From positions 124,001 through 188,000 of the forward strand of contig CAVQYE010000007.1 in assembly GCA_963718065.1 (NCBI GenBank): 64,000 nucleotides of DNA, given 5' to 3'. The DNA is from CAVPGP01 sp963718065 (GTDB lineage: Bacteria > Actinomycetota > Thermoleophilia > Gaiellales > Gaiellaceae). The notes below the pieces were generated by a model. It had not been told where the DNA came from. It was given only the letters and a program-made list of their open reading frames with translations, and did not search any database. A program made the translations under genes and the position numbers. This document shows positions 33,206-42,395 of this stretch, in pieces (within the stretch, counting starts at the first letter, position 1; each line of letters opens with the position of its first letter).

Positions 33206-34867
33206 CTACAGCCGGCCGGAGCGGATGACCCCGACCATCAGCCAGCCGCCGAGCACGCCTGAGAGCACGAAGCCGAGCACCGAGACGACATGCAGCCCGA
33301 AGACATGAGGGCCGTCCTTGGCGAAGATGCCGATCAGGCTCGAGCCGATCAGACCGCCGGTGACGACGAGCGCGATCGTCAGCCGGTTCATGGCCACGTT
33401 CAGGCGGAGCATGAACTCGTCGAGACCCTTGTGGACGAATCCGACCTCGATCTGGCCGTCGCGCAGCTCCTCGAGGATGTCGTGAACCTGGAACGGGAGC
33501 TCGCGCGTGATACGGGCGATCTCGATTGTGTCCTTCCGGGCGCGGTTCGCGATTCGCCGCGGTGTGTAGCGCTCGACCATCAGCCGGCGCGCGAACGGCT
33601 TCGCGACCTCGAAGACGTTGAAGTCCGGATAGAGGTCGACGGTGACCGCACCGAGCGTCGCGATCGCCTTGTCGAGCATCACGAAGCGCGTCGGCAACCG
33701 CAGGTTCATCGAGTAGATGAGCTGGAACGCCTCGCGGATCACCTGCAGGGGGTCGATCTCGGCGAGGCTCGCCCCGTAGTACTTGTAATACAGTTCGCGC
33801 AGCTCGGCCGCGAGCTCCTCCTCGCGCTCGCGCGGATACTGGACGCCGAGCTCCGCGAGCCGCTTCGGCAGCGCGTCGACGTTCTCGGACGCAGCGTCGA
33901 TGAAGAGCCGCGTCATCTTCGACATGTCCTCGTCGGTGAGCTTGCCGGTGAGCCCGAAGTCGACCAGGCCGATCCTCTCCGGCTCGAGCACCATCACGTT
34001 CGCCGGATGCGGGTCGCCGTGGAAGAACCCGTGCCGGAAGATCATCGTCATCCAGGCCTCGGCGACGATGTACGCGAGCCGGCGGCGCTGCTCCAGCGAC
34101 CAGTCGTCGAGCGGCAGGTCGGCGAGCTGCACGCCGTCGATCCGCTCGAGGGTCAGCACGCGGGCGCGTGAATAGCTCCAGTAGACCTTCGGCACGGCGA
34201 CGTGCGGATGGCCGGCGAAGTTGCGGTGGAACTGATCGGCGTTGCGGCCTTCTTGCCGGTAGTCGAGCTCCTGGCGGATCGAGCGCGCGAACTCGTCGAC
34301 GATCTCCCGCGAGTCGACGAAGTCGAGGGCGCGCACGCGTTCCTTGGCGAGGCGCGCCGCCTGGTAGAGGAGCGCGAGGTCGGCCTCGATCTGGCGCGGG
34401 GCGTTCGGTCGCTGCACCTTGACGATGACCCGGCGCCCGTTCGGCAGCACGGCCGTGTGCACCTGCCCGATCGAGGCGGCGGCGATCGGCGTCTCGTCGA
34501 ACTCGAGGAAGAGCTTCTCGATCGGCAGGCCCAGCTCTTCCTGGATCATCCGCTCGACATCGGTGTACGGGAAGCCACGAACGTCGTCCTGGAGCCCTCG
34601 GAGCTCGGCGATGATGTCCGGCGGGACGAGGTCGGGACGGGTCGAGAGCAGCTGGCCGAACTTGACGAATGTCGGCCCGAGCTCGTCGAGCATCTCGCGC
34701 AGATGGCGGCCTCGGTCGGAGCGGGAGCCGTTCGGAGACGGGTCGACGCCGCCGGGGAGCAAGTCGCGCAGACCCTTGGCCTGGAAGAAGTAGCCGAAGC
34801 CGTGGCGAACCGCGACCTGCGCTATTTCCGAGAGGCGCCCGAGATTCCGTGTCGTCGTCCGGGCCAT
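33206..34867 (-). CDS. UbiB/ABC1/ADCK atypical kinase family protein
   Basis: A 553-residue member of the UbiB family. The diagnostic KxGQ motif is in PTFVKFGQLLSTRPD, followed by AAASIGQVH (the Ala-rich nucleotide loop), VIVKVQRP (catalytic Lys), GFFHGDPHPANVMV (catalytic loop) and LVDFGLTGKL (metal-binding DFG). The C terminus has two transmembrane helices (LTIALVVTGGLIGSSLIGIF and VLGFVLSGVLGGWLMVGV). Family members support isoprenoid quinone or lipid metabolism through ATPase activity. The substrate here is unknown; menaquinone biology is the likely setting in an actinobacterium. Confidence 0.93.
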   Translation of the reverse strand: MARTTTRNLGRLSEIAQVAVRHGFGYFFQAKGLRDLLPGGVDPSPNGSRSDRGRHLREMLDELGPTFVKFGQLLSTRPDLVPPDIIAELRGLQDDVRGFPYTDVERMIQEELGLPIEKLFLEFDETPIAAASIGQVHTAVLPNGRRVIVKVQRPNAPRQIEADLALLYQAARLAKERVRALDFVDSREIVDEFARSIRQELDYRQEGRNADQFHRNFAGHPHVAVPKVYWSYSRARVLTLERIDGVQLADLPLDDWSLEQRRRLAYIVAEAWMTMIFRHGFFHGDPHPANVMVLEPERIGLVDFGLTGKLTDEDMSKMTRLFIDAASENVDALPKRLAELGVQYPREREEELAAELRELYYKYYGASLAEIDPLQVIREAFQLIYSMNLRLPTRFVMLDKAIATLGAVTVDLYPDFNVFEVAKPFARRLMVERYTPRRIANRARKDTIEIARITRELPFQVHDILEELRDGQIEVGFVHKGLDEFMLRLNVAMNRLTIALVVTGGLIGSSLIGIFAKDGPHVFGLHVVSVLGFVLSGVLGGWLMVGVIRSGRL

Positions 34868-34906
34868 ATCGACTCAGTGTTGCACGGAAATCGCTAAGTT
34901 CCTCGT

Positions 34907-35554
34907 ATGGCGACCGTTCCGCCGCAGCGGGTGAAGCCGCGCCTCCGCGGTGTGTCGCACGAGCTTGCATTCGCCGTCTCGGTCGGGCTCGGCGTGGCGC
35001 TCATCCTCTCCGCCGACGGTACGCGCTCGCTGATCGCGGCGCTCATCTTCTCGATCTGCGTGGCGCTGATGTTCGGGGCGAGCGCCCTTTACCACCGGCC
35101 GACGTGGCAGCCGCGGGCCCGCTCCTGGCTCGCACGGCTCGATCATGCGGGGATCTACCTCCTGATCGCCGGCACGTACACGCCGTTTGGACTGCTGGTC
35201 CTCTCCAAGGGCTGGGCGATCCCGCTGATGACGATCATCTGGACCGGCGCGGTCGCGGCGATCCTGCTGAAGGTCTTCTGGGTGGACGCGCCAAAGTGGC
35301 TGTCCGCGGTCCTCGGCATCAGCCTGGGCTGGGTGGCCGTGGTCGCGCTGCCCGAGCTCCTGAAGCTCGACTTTGCCGCCCTCTTCCTGCTGATGCTGGG
35401 CGGCCTGCTCTACACGGTCGGCGCGATCGTCTACGCCTTCAAGCGCCCCGATCCCGTGCCGCACGTCTTCGGGTACCACGAGCTCTTCCACGTGCTCGTG
35501 ATCCTGGCCGTCGGCTGCCAGTACGCCGTGATCGCGTTCTTCGTCCTGCGCTGA
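34907..35554 (+). CDS. trhA: Hemolysin III/PAQR-family membrane protein (TrhA)
   Basis: Seven-helix membrane protein of 215 residues. Conserved residues of the family are visible: SALYHRP early, LDHAGIYLLIAGTYTPF, and FGYHELFHVLVI late, which together supply the three metal-binding His residues. PAQR proteins act in membrane lipid homeostasis in bacteria; haemolysis is not implied. Divergent from the UbiB-like gene, 39 bases apart, which suggests a shared promoter region. Confidence 0.9.
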   Translation: MATVPPQRVKPRLRGVSHELAFAVSVGLGVALILSADGTRSLIAALIFSICVALMFGASALYHRPTWQPRARSWLARLDHAGIYLLIAGTYTPFGLLVLSKGWAIPLMTIIWTGAVAAILLKVFWVDAPKWLSAVLGISLGWVAVVALPELLKLDFAALFLLMLGGLLYTVGAIVYAFKRPDPVPHVFGYHELFHVLVILAVGCQYAVIAFFVLR

Positions 35555-35576
35555 CGCCCGCGCCGGCGGCCGAGAC

Positions 35577-35798
35577 TCAGCGGTAGCGGTAGACGATGCG
35601 ACCGCGCGTGAGGTCGTACGGCGACAGCTCGACCTTGATCTTGTCGCCCGGGAAGATGCGGATCCGGTAGCGGCGCATCTTGCCGGCCGTGTAGCCGAGC
35701 GTCTCGTGTCCGTTCTCGAGGGCGATCTTGAAGTTCCCGTTCGGGAACGCCTCGATCACCTCGCCCTCCATCTCGATCTTGTCTTCCTTCTCGGGCAT
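35577..35798 (-). CDS. infA: Translation initiation factor IF-1
   Basis: Single OB-fold (S1-type) protein of 73 residues starting MPEKEDKIEMEGEVIEAFPNG. The core FKIALENGHETLGYTAGKMRRYRIRIFPGDKIKVELSPYDLTRGRIVYRYR is standard IF-1, binding the ribosomal A site during initiation. The location beside a cold-shock gene rather than the ribosomal-protein cluster is unusual. The ATG at 35798 is only about 19 bases downstream of the csp terminator T-tract, so transcription must either read through that terminator or start within it. Confidence 0.95.
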   Translation of the reverse strand: MPEKEDKIEMEGEVIEAFPNGNFKIALENGHETLGYTAGKMRRYRIRIFPGDKIKVELSPYDLTRGRIVYRYR

Positions 35799-35816
35799 CG
35801 GCCCCAAAGACTAAGG

Positions 35817-35850
35817 AAAAAGGCGAGCGGCCCGCAAGGGCGGGCCGCTC
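35817..35850 (-). terminator. Intrinsic terminator of the cold-shock gene
   Basis: On the minus strand GAGCGGCCCGC, a CCTT loop and GCGGGCCGCTC form a perfect 11-bp stem, followed by GCC and TTTTT (35821-35817). It stands between csp and infA, both on the minus strand, so it probably gives partial termination and lower expression of infA. Confidence 0.9.
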
Positions 35851-35872
35851 AGCCAACGAAAACAAGGCAGGT

Positions 35873-36079
35873 CTAGCCGACGACGGTGACGTTCGTCGCC
35901 TCGGGGCCCTTCTGACCCTCGCGGGCCTCGAACTCGACCTTCGCCCCTTCCTGGAGAGACTTGAATCCCTCGCCGGAAATGTTGGTGTGGTGGACGAAGA
36001 GATCCTTGCCTCCGTCCTCCGGCGCGATGAAGCCGTAGCCCTTCGCGTCGTTGAACCACTTCACGGTTCCAGTTGCCAT
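35873..36079 (-). CDS. Cold-shock protein (CspA family)
   Basis: 68-residue cold-shock-domain RNA chaperone. RNP-1 is KGYGFIAPEDG and RNP-2 is DLFVHHTNI. A strong ribosome-binding site, GGAGG, lies seven bases before the ATG, and the untranslated leader includes a T-rich GCCTTTTTGC stretch, which may contribute to cold induction. A strong terminator follows the gene. Confidence 0.97.
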   Translation of the reverse strand: MATGTVKWFNDAKGYGFIAPEDGGKDLFVHHTNISGEGFKSLQEGAKVEFEAREGQKGPEATNVTVVG

Positions 36080-36186
36080 GCGTACACCTCCTTCACCACT
36101 TTCACGAACGGGTGCAGGCAGCGCAAAAAGGCAACCCGGTACTCGTCCTTAACTTCTGCGCGCGCAACTGTACCGGACTCCTCCGG

Positions 36187-36525
36187 TCAATGTGGAGGCG
36201 CGACCGGCGGGGGTGTTCCCTCGACGAGCCGAAGCCGGTGCTCAAGCTGGGCAACGCGGAGCTCGAGGTCGTCGAACTCGCGCCGCGAGACGAGACCGAG
36301 CTCGGCGAAGACCCGCTCCAGCGTCTTCCCGGTCCGCTCGGAAAGCCGCACGGCGTCGCCGCGCCAGCGGGACTGCAACTCGTCGAGCGCCGAGCGCGCC
36401 TCGTCGCGCCGAACGCCCCCGAGGTCGGCCAGGCGGTCGGCAAAACCGTCCATCCGCTCCGCCGAGAGCGAGAGCGCGCCGAAGGCGGCCAGCAGGAGCC
36501 GCTCCGCGCCGTCGCTAGCGGGCAC
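36187..36525 (-). CDS. Phasin-like/coiled-coil small protein
   Basis: About 112 residues from a GTG at 36525, which overlaps the secDF stop by 11 bases; an ATG at 36594 would add an unconserved stretch inside secDF. The protein is almost all helical: LLLAAFGALSLSAERMDGFADRLADLGG, then LDELQSRWRGDAVRLSERTGKTLERVFAELGLVSRREFDDLELRVAQLEHRL, a heptad coiled coil, then a Pro-rich tail. This resembles phasin-family (PhaF/PhaI-like) or granule-associated helical proteins. A thiolase and 3-hydroxyacyl-CoA dehydrogenase are elsewhere in the window, but no PHA synthase is seen. Assignment tentative. Confidence 0.6.
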   Translation of the reverse strand: MPASDGAERLLLAAFGALSLSAERMDGFADRLADLGGVRRDEARSALDELQSRWRGDAVRLSERTGKTLERVFAELGLVSRREFDDLELRVAQLEHRLRLVEGTPPPVAPPH

Positions 36526-39327
36526 GTCCGTGCGGGCGGGCCCGCCTCCGCTGGCGCCTGCGCTCGCGCTTCGTCTGACTTCCGGAGATCGCATCCTCTG
36601 CCGCGCCGATCGGATCGACGATCGCGTCGGGCGCGGGCAACGCCGCAGCGGCGCCCTCCGCCTGCTGGAGGATCACGTCGCCGGCGGCACCCTCCATCGG
36701 GACGTCACGCCGGCGCGCGTACTCCGGCTCGCGCTCCTTCAGGATCGTCAGCAGCGGCGCGGCGATGAAGATCGACGAGTACGCGCCTGCGGTGATGCCG
36801 ACGAGCAGCGCGAAGGCGAAGTCCTGCAGGGTCGCGCCGCCGAAGAGGAAGAGCGACCCGACCGGCAGCAGCGTGATGAACGACGTCGCGAGCGAACGCC
36901 TGATCGTCTCCCAGAGCGAGACGTTCGCGATCGTCGCGAACGACGCGCGGCGCATCAGCGGCGTGTTCTCGCGGATGCGGTCGAAGATGATGATCGTGTC
37001 GTAGATCGAGTAGCCGAGGACGGTCAGGATCGCCGCGACCGTCGACGCCGTCACCTCCCGGCCGACCAGCGAGTAGAACCCGACGGTGATCAGGACGTCG
37101 TGCAGCATGGCCACGATCACCGGCAACGCGTACTTCCGGTCGAACCGGAACGCGATGTAGAGGATGATCAGGAAGATCGAGACGATGATCGCGAGGATCG
37201 CCGACCTCGCGATCTGCCGGCCGAAGCTCGACGAGACGTTCTTGATCCCGAGCGACTGCGCCTTCACCTGCGTCTGCAGGTCGTCCGAGATCGTCGACGT
37301 CTCGGCGGCGCTCAGCGACTTCGTCCGCACCTGGAACTGCTTGTAGCTCTCCGAGCCGAAGAGCTTGCCGCGGCCCTGGACGACGGCGTCGGACTTGCCG
37401 ATCTTGCCCATCTGGTCGCGGACGTCCGAGAGCGACGTCGCCGCCGGCGTCTTGAACGTGATCTGCGTGCCGCCCTTGAAGTCGATGCCGAGGTTGAGGC
37501 CCTGGACGCCGAGCGAGAGGCAGCTGACCAGCACGATCACGCCCGAGATCGCGAACCAGAGGTTGCGCTGGCGCATGAAGTCGATCTGCAGCCACTTGCC
37601 GTGCTGGGTCGGCGACGCGCCCATGAAGCGCGGGTTGTCGAACCAGGAGAAGCCGGCGAGCAGGCCGAGCATCGCGCGCGTCGCGGCGACGGCGGTGATC
37701 AGCGAGATCACGGTGCCGATCAGCAGCATCAGCGCGAAGCCCTTGACGCCGGCGGTCGCGACCGCGAAGAGGACGAGCGCGGTGATCGCGGTGACGACGT
37801 TCGCGTCGATGATCGTGTGGAAGCCCTTCGCGTAGCCGGCGGCGATCGCGGCGCGCACGGACTTCCCGGCGCGGGACTCCTCCTTGATGCGTTCGAAGAT
37901 GACGATGTTCGCGTCGGCCGCGACGCCGATCGTCAGGATCAGGCCGGCGAAGCCCGGCAGCGTCAGCGTGACGTCGAGGAGCAGGATCGCGCCGTACATG
38001 AAGGCCGCGTAGATGCCGAGCCCGATCACGGCGACGAGGCCGAGGAAGCGGTAGATCAGCGAGCAGGAAGATCGCGACGAGCAGCAGGCCCGACGATCGC
38101 CGCGTTGCAGCGCCTGGCGCAGCGAGTCCTTGCCGAGCGTCGCCGAGACGTCGGTGCGCTCGACCGTGCCCGAACTTGACCGGCAGCGCGCCCGTCTGGA
38201 GCACGAGCGCGAGGTTCTTCGCCTCGCTGAGCCGACGCGATGCCCGTGATCTGGGCGCCGCCGCCGGTCGGGTCGATCCCGTCCGGGTACTGCGTGTAGT
38301 CGATCTGCGGGAACGAGCGGATCTCGTTGTCGAGCACGATCGCGAAGTGCTGCGGCGTGCCGAGCGTCGCGGCCGCGCACCGCCTCGTCGCGCGTGATCT
38401 CGTGGAAGCGCTTGTTGCCCTTGCCGGTGAACTGCATCGTCACGATCGGCTGGCCCGCGTTCGGGTCGAAGTCCTGCTGCGTGCCGTAGAGCTTCAGCAT
38501 CTCGCCCGTCATCTGCGGGACGGGCCGGCGGGTCGGCGGCTGGCGTCGTGCTCGAAGAGGTAGTAGTAGACGTCCCGGCCGGATAGTCGGAAGCCCCGGG
38601 CAGACGACCGAGCGTCGTCGGCGCGCAGGTGATGACGACCGTCGTCTTGGCCGGCATCGCCAGCAGCGGCCAGCCCTTCGGCAGCTTCGTCAGGTCGACC
38701 GACGTCGGCCCGGCGGCGCCGGCTTCCCGGCCGTCTTCGCGGCGCTGGCTCGCTGCAGAGCACCTGCGTTCGCGCGCGTCTGGAGCTGCGCCTTCGTCTC
38801 GGCGTCCGGCGACCAGCCGGTGCTTGGCGTCGAAGAGGTAGTACGACTCGGGCTGCCCTGTGCTGGCCCGACTGGACGCGGGTCAGCAGGTCGTAGAGGC
38901 TCGTGAAGGCGACCGGGCTGCCGGCGGCGTCGATCGACGGCGGCAGCGAGCGACGTCTCGAGGTCGTAGAGCTCGAGCTGGGCGGTCTTGCCGATGATCT
39001 CGAGCGCGCCTCGTCCGCGTCGTGCACGCCGGGCAGCTGGATCACGATCTGGTCCGGCGGCCTGCTTGCGGATCTCGGGCTCGGAGACGCCGAGCTTGTC
39101 GACGCGGTTCCGCATGATGTCGACCGAGCGGTCGAGGTCGTCGGCGGTCAGCTTGTGGCCGCGCGGCGGCTGCGCCTGCGAGCACGACCTCGAGGCCGCC
39201 CTGCAGGTCGAGGCCCTTGCGTCGGCTTCTTGTGGATCGGCGAGCCCGGGATCGCGAGCAGCGCCACGCCGACGAGGGCCGCGAGGATCAGCCCGATCAG
39301 GATGAGATGGGAACGACGCGTCGCCAA
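36515..39327 (-). CDS. secDF: SecDF protein translocase accessory subunit, fused SecD-SecF (many frameshifts in the SecD N-terminal half)
   Basis: Proton-motive-force-driven RND-like partner of SecYEG. The SecD start is TTG at 39327 (ATRRSHLILIGLILAAL), followed by KGLDLQGGLEVVL and RNRVDKLGVSEPEIRKQ. Then comes a run of about ten or more indels down to about 38045. From there the frame is clean: GFAGLILTIGVAADANIVIFERIKEE (SecD) continues without a stop through WFDNPRFMGASPTQHG into MRQRNLWFAISG, GLNLGIDFKGGTQI and YDTIIIFDRIREN (SecF). It is therefore one polypeptide of about 930 residues, unlike the separate secD and secF of most Actinomycetota. A C-terminal basic tail follows. yajC lies directly upstream. 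Confidence 0.88.
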
Positions 39328-39339
39328 GGACGGGACAGG

Positions 39340-39712
39340 TTATCCGGCTTCTCGACTGCGTCCGACTCGCCGGCGCCTCCTCATCGGGCTCCGGATTCCT
39401 GCGAGTCGGGCTCCTGCGGCGTCGTCGACGTCCTCCGTCCTCGCCGGCCTCCTCCTCGGGCGGACGACCGCGGCGACCGCGCGCCGGTCGAGCGGACGAC
39501 GATGCCCGGCGCGATCTCGAGCTGGACGATCGTCGTCGCCCGCCTCGACGACCGTGCCGTGCAGTCCCGCCGGCGGTGATGATCTCGTCGCCGTCGGCGA
39601 CCGCGTCCTGCATCGCCATGTGCGCCGCTGCCGGCGCCGCTGCGGCTGGACGAGAGAACCAGAAGAGGATGCCGAGCACGATCAGGACGAGAGGAATGCA
39701 GGATCTCCAGCG
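39340..39712 (-). CDS. yajC: Preprotein translocase subunit YajC (frameshifted; ends approximate)
   Basis: Small Sec accessory protein: N-terminal helix IPLVLIVLGILFWFSRPAAA, then the conserved AVADGDEIITAGG and, in another frame, IVQLEIAPGIVV, then an acidic tail (EPDEEAPAS). Several one-base indels break it. No standard start codon precedes the helix; a GGAG seven bases before an ATT at 39697, or a CTG at about 39711, are the candidates, both uncertain because of nearby errors. It overlaps the end of tgt and precedes secDF, the classical order. Confidence 0.75.
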
Positions 39713-40853
39713 GTGGACTCGGTCCGTCTGGCGAGGCGCTCCAGCGGCGTCGCGTTTGAAGGAGCCGAACGCTCGCGCGCTCGATCGCCTCGCCGCGCGC
39801 CGGCGGTCAGGTCGAGGAGGAAGCGTAGATTGTGGAGCGAGAGCAGGCGCAGCCCGAGCAGCTCGTTCTGGTTGACGAGGTGGCGGATGTACGCGCGCGT
39901 GAAGCGCGTGCAGGCCGGGCAGTCGCAGCCCTCGTCGAGCGGCGGCGGGTCGCGGGCGAAGCGGGCGTTGCGGAGGTTGAGCCGCCCCTCCCAGGTGAGC
40001 GCGCAGCCGGTGCGCGCGGTGCGGGTCGGCAGGACGCAGTCGAACATGTCGACGCCGGCCTCGATCACCTCGCAGGATGCCCTCGGGGTCGCCGATGCCC
40101 ATGAAGTAGCGGGGCTTCTCGGCCGGGAGGAGCTCCGCGACCCAGTCGGTCGTCTCGAACATCGCGCTCGCGGTCCTCGCCGATCGCGAGGCCGCCGATC
40201 GCGTTGCCGTCGAAGTCGAGCTCGAGCGAGCTCCTCGACGCGAGCGGCGGCGCAGCTCGGGGTCGGCCCCGCCCTGGCTGATCGCGAAGCGGAGCTGGCC
40301 CGTCCGCGCGCGGCGCGTCGCGCTGGCGCTCGGCCCATCGCGTCGTGCGCCGCACCGCGTCCTCGAGCTCGGCGCGCGGTGACGTCCGGCCGGCGGCACG
40401 TGGTCGAGGCACATCGCGATGTCGGAGCCGAGGCGGCGCTGGATCTCGGCCGCGAGCTCGGGCGTGAAGCGGCGCCGCGACGCCGTCGTAGACGGTGCGG
40501 AACGTCACGCCGTCGTCGTCCGACGGCGAGCAGCGTGTCGCGCAGCGAGAAGACCTGGAAGCCGCCCGAGTCGGTGAGGATCGGCCCGTCCCAGCCCATG
40601 AACCGGTGCAGCCCGCCGAGCTCGTCGATCACGTCGTCGCCGGGCCGGAAGTGCAGGTGATAGGTGTTGCCGAGCAGGATCGGCGCGCCCGAGCCGACGC
40701 GACCTCGTCCGGGTGGAGCGTCTTGACGGTCGCCTTCGTGCCGACCGGCATGAACGCGCGGCGTCGGCACGTCGCCGTGGCGGTGTGCAGCGTGCCGGCG
40801 CGGGCGGCGCCGTCGGACTGGCCTTCGGGTGTCCAGCAGCTCACGCGGCTCAC
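39682..40853 (-). CDS. tgt: tRNA-guanine transglycosylase (frameshifted)
   Basis: Exchanges G34 for preQ1 in tRNAs with GUN anticodons. Start GTG at 40853 overlaps the queA stop. Recognisable blocks: GTLHTATATCRRRAFMPVGTKATVKTL, ILLGNTYHLHFRPGDDVI, MGWDGPILTDSGGFQVFSL (catalytic Asp region), CVLPTRTARTG and the zinc site CDCPACTRFTRAYIRHL. At least seven indels interrupt it, all between conserved stretches. About 390 residues when corrected. In the queA-tgt-yajC-secDF series. Confidence 0.9.
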
Positions 40854-41789
40854 AGGATCAGCATCGCGTCGCCGAAGGAGTAGAAGCGGTAGCGCTCCTC
40901 GACGGCGAGGCGGTAGAGCTCGCGCGTCTGCTCGACGCCGGCGAACGCCATCACGAGGGCGAGCAGCGTCGAGCGCGGCAGGTGGAAGTTCGTCAGCAGG
41001 TGGTCGACGCGCCGGAACTCGAAGCCGGGCGTGACGAAGAGCGTCGTGCGCCCCGCGAGCGGCGCCACCGCGCGGCGAGCGTCTCGAGCACGCGGACGGT
41101 CGTCGTCCCGACCGCGAGCACCCTCTCGGCGGCGCGGATCCGCTCCCACGCCTCGGGCCGCACCTCGTAGCGCTCGCCGTGCAGCTCGTGCTCCTCGAGC
41201 GTCTCGACGGTGAGCGGCCGGAACGTGTCGAGGCCGACGTGCAGCGTCACGCGCTCGACGTCGAGCCGGGCGAGCAGCTCCTGCGTGAAGTGCAGCCCCG
41301 CGGTCGGCGCGGCGGCCGAGCCGTCGCTCGCGCGCGTAGACCGTCTGGTAGCGGTCGGGATCCGCCGAGCGGCTCGGTGATGTACGGCGGCAGCGGCATC
41401 TCGCCGGCCGGCTCGCCGTCGAGCCGCAGCCGCCAGCGCCCCTCGCCGAGGTGCTCGAGCAGCTCGACCGGCCCGTAGCGCGCACCCGCCCGCAGCCGCC
41501 GCGTCGGCCGCGCGAGACCCACCCACTCGTCCCCCTGCAGACGCTCGAGCAGCAGCACCTCGCCGCGCGGCCGCTCGATCGCGATTCGCGCCGGCACGAC
41601 CCGCGTGTCGTTGACGACGACGAGCGTTCCCGTCGGCAAGCTCCGCCGGCAGCTCGCCGAAGCGTCCGGCGCACGCGTCTCGCCGCTCGCACGCTCGTGC
41701 ACGAGCAGGCGCGACTCGTCCCGCCGCGCCGCCGGGTGCTGCGCGATCAGCTCCGGGGGCAGCTCGTAGTCCAGCTCGGCCGACTTCAT
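40850..41789 (-). CDS. queA: S-adenosylmethionine:tRNA ribosyltransferase-isomerase (frameshifted)
   Basis: Adds the cyclopentene ring precursor to preQ1-tRNA to form epoxyqueuosine. It begins MKSAELDYELPPELIAQHPA and RDESRLLVHERASG, continues with VVVNDTRVVPARI, LPPYITEPL (then the frame is lost), TAGLHFTQELLARLD-like text in another frame, and ends TTLFVTPGFEFRRVDHLLTNFHLPRSTLLALVMAFAG and RFYSFGDAMLIL. About four or five indels. First gene of the queA-tgt-yajC-secDF series; queG, the final step, is at 61.3 kb. Confidence 0.92.
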
Positions 41790-41828
41790 CCGGTCTGTTC
41801 ATCCGATGGGGACGTTACCGTCCTTTCC

Positions 41829-42243
41829 ATGGACGCAATCGAACGCGCAAACGAGCGGCTCAGCCAGAGGCTCACCGTAAAGCGGGACCCCGAGATCGAC
41901 GCCGCGCTCGACGCGGGCGCGGATCCAGATCGAGGCGCTCGCCCAGACCGCGGACGAGCTGCAGGCCGCGCTCCCCGAGTCCGTCGGCTTCGCGGTTCGC
42001 GAAGGCATCCGCGCCGAGGCGGCGCCGGTCGCACGCCAGCTCGCCGAGGTCCGCGGCCTGATGAACCGGGTGATCGGCCGGCTCGAGCGGCTCGAGGGCG
42101 ACCTGCTGATCGAGCGGAACGCGCGCGTCGACGACCTGTCGGTGCTCGTCGAGCTGATCAGCGAGGGCTGGAAGAGCGTCGACGTGAGACTGGAGCGGAT
42201 CGAAGAGACGGTCTCGACCGGTCTGATCCGCCGCGTCGCCTGA
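41829..42243 (+). CDS. Helical protein of unknown function (one frameshift)
   Basis: Starts MDAIERANERLSQRLTVKRDPEID with an ATG at 41829. An indel at about 41923 moves the frame, and the remainder reads IEALAQTADELQAALPESVGFAVREG, then EAAPVARQLAEVRGLMNRVIGRLERLEGDLL and LSVLVELISEGWKSVDVRLERIEE. About 138 residues, predicted entirely helical with coiled-coil character and no transmembrane segment. I do not recognise the family. It is divergent from queA with only 39 bases between, so the two promoters overlap. Confidence 0.6.
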
Positions 42244-42395
42244 GCCTCGCCCTCACGGGCGACCGGACAGCCAGAGACCGCCGAGCGCGAGCACCGGCGA
42301 GGGCGGTCACGACCGAGAGCAGAACGAGGCCGGAAGACATGCAGTCCAGTCTGCCGTCGGCCGTGCGTTTAGCCCGTGTAAACGTTGCGGGCGGC

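Noticed and set aside
36187..36594. ATG at 36594 as start of the phasin-like protein
   Set aside because: It would overlap secDF by 80 bases and add a Ser/Gly-rich stretch; the GTG at 36525 overlaps the secDF stop closely, as elsewhere in the window.
36515..41789. queA, tgt, yajC and secD as true pseudogenes
   Set aside because: Substitutions and stop codons have not accumulated between the indels, conserved motifs are intact, and these genes are normally important. Sequencing error explains the pattern better.
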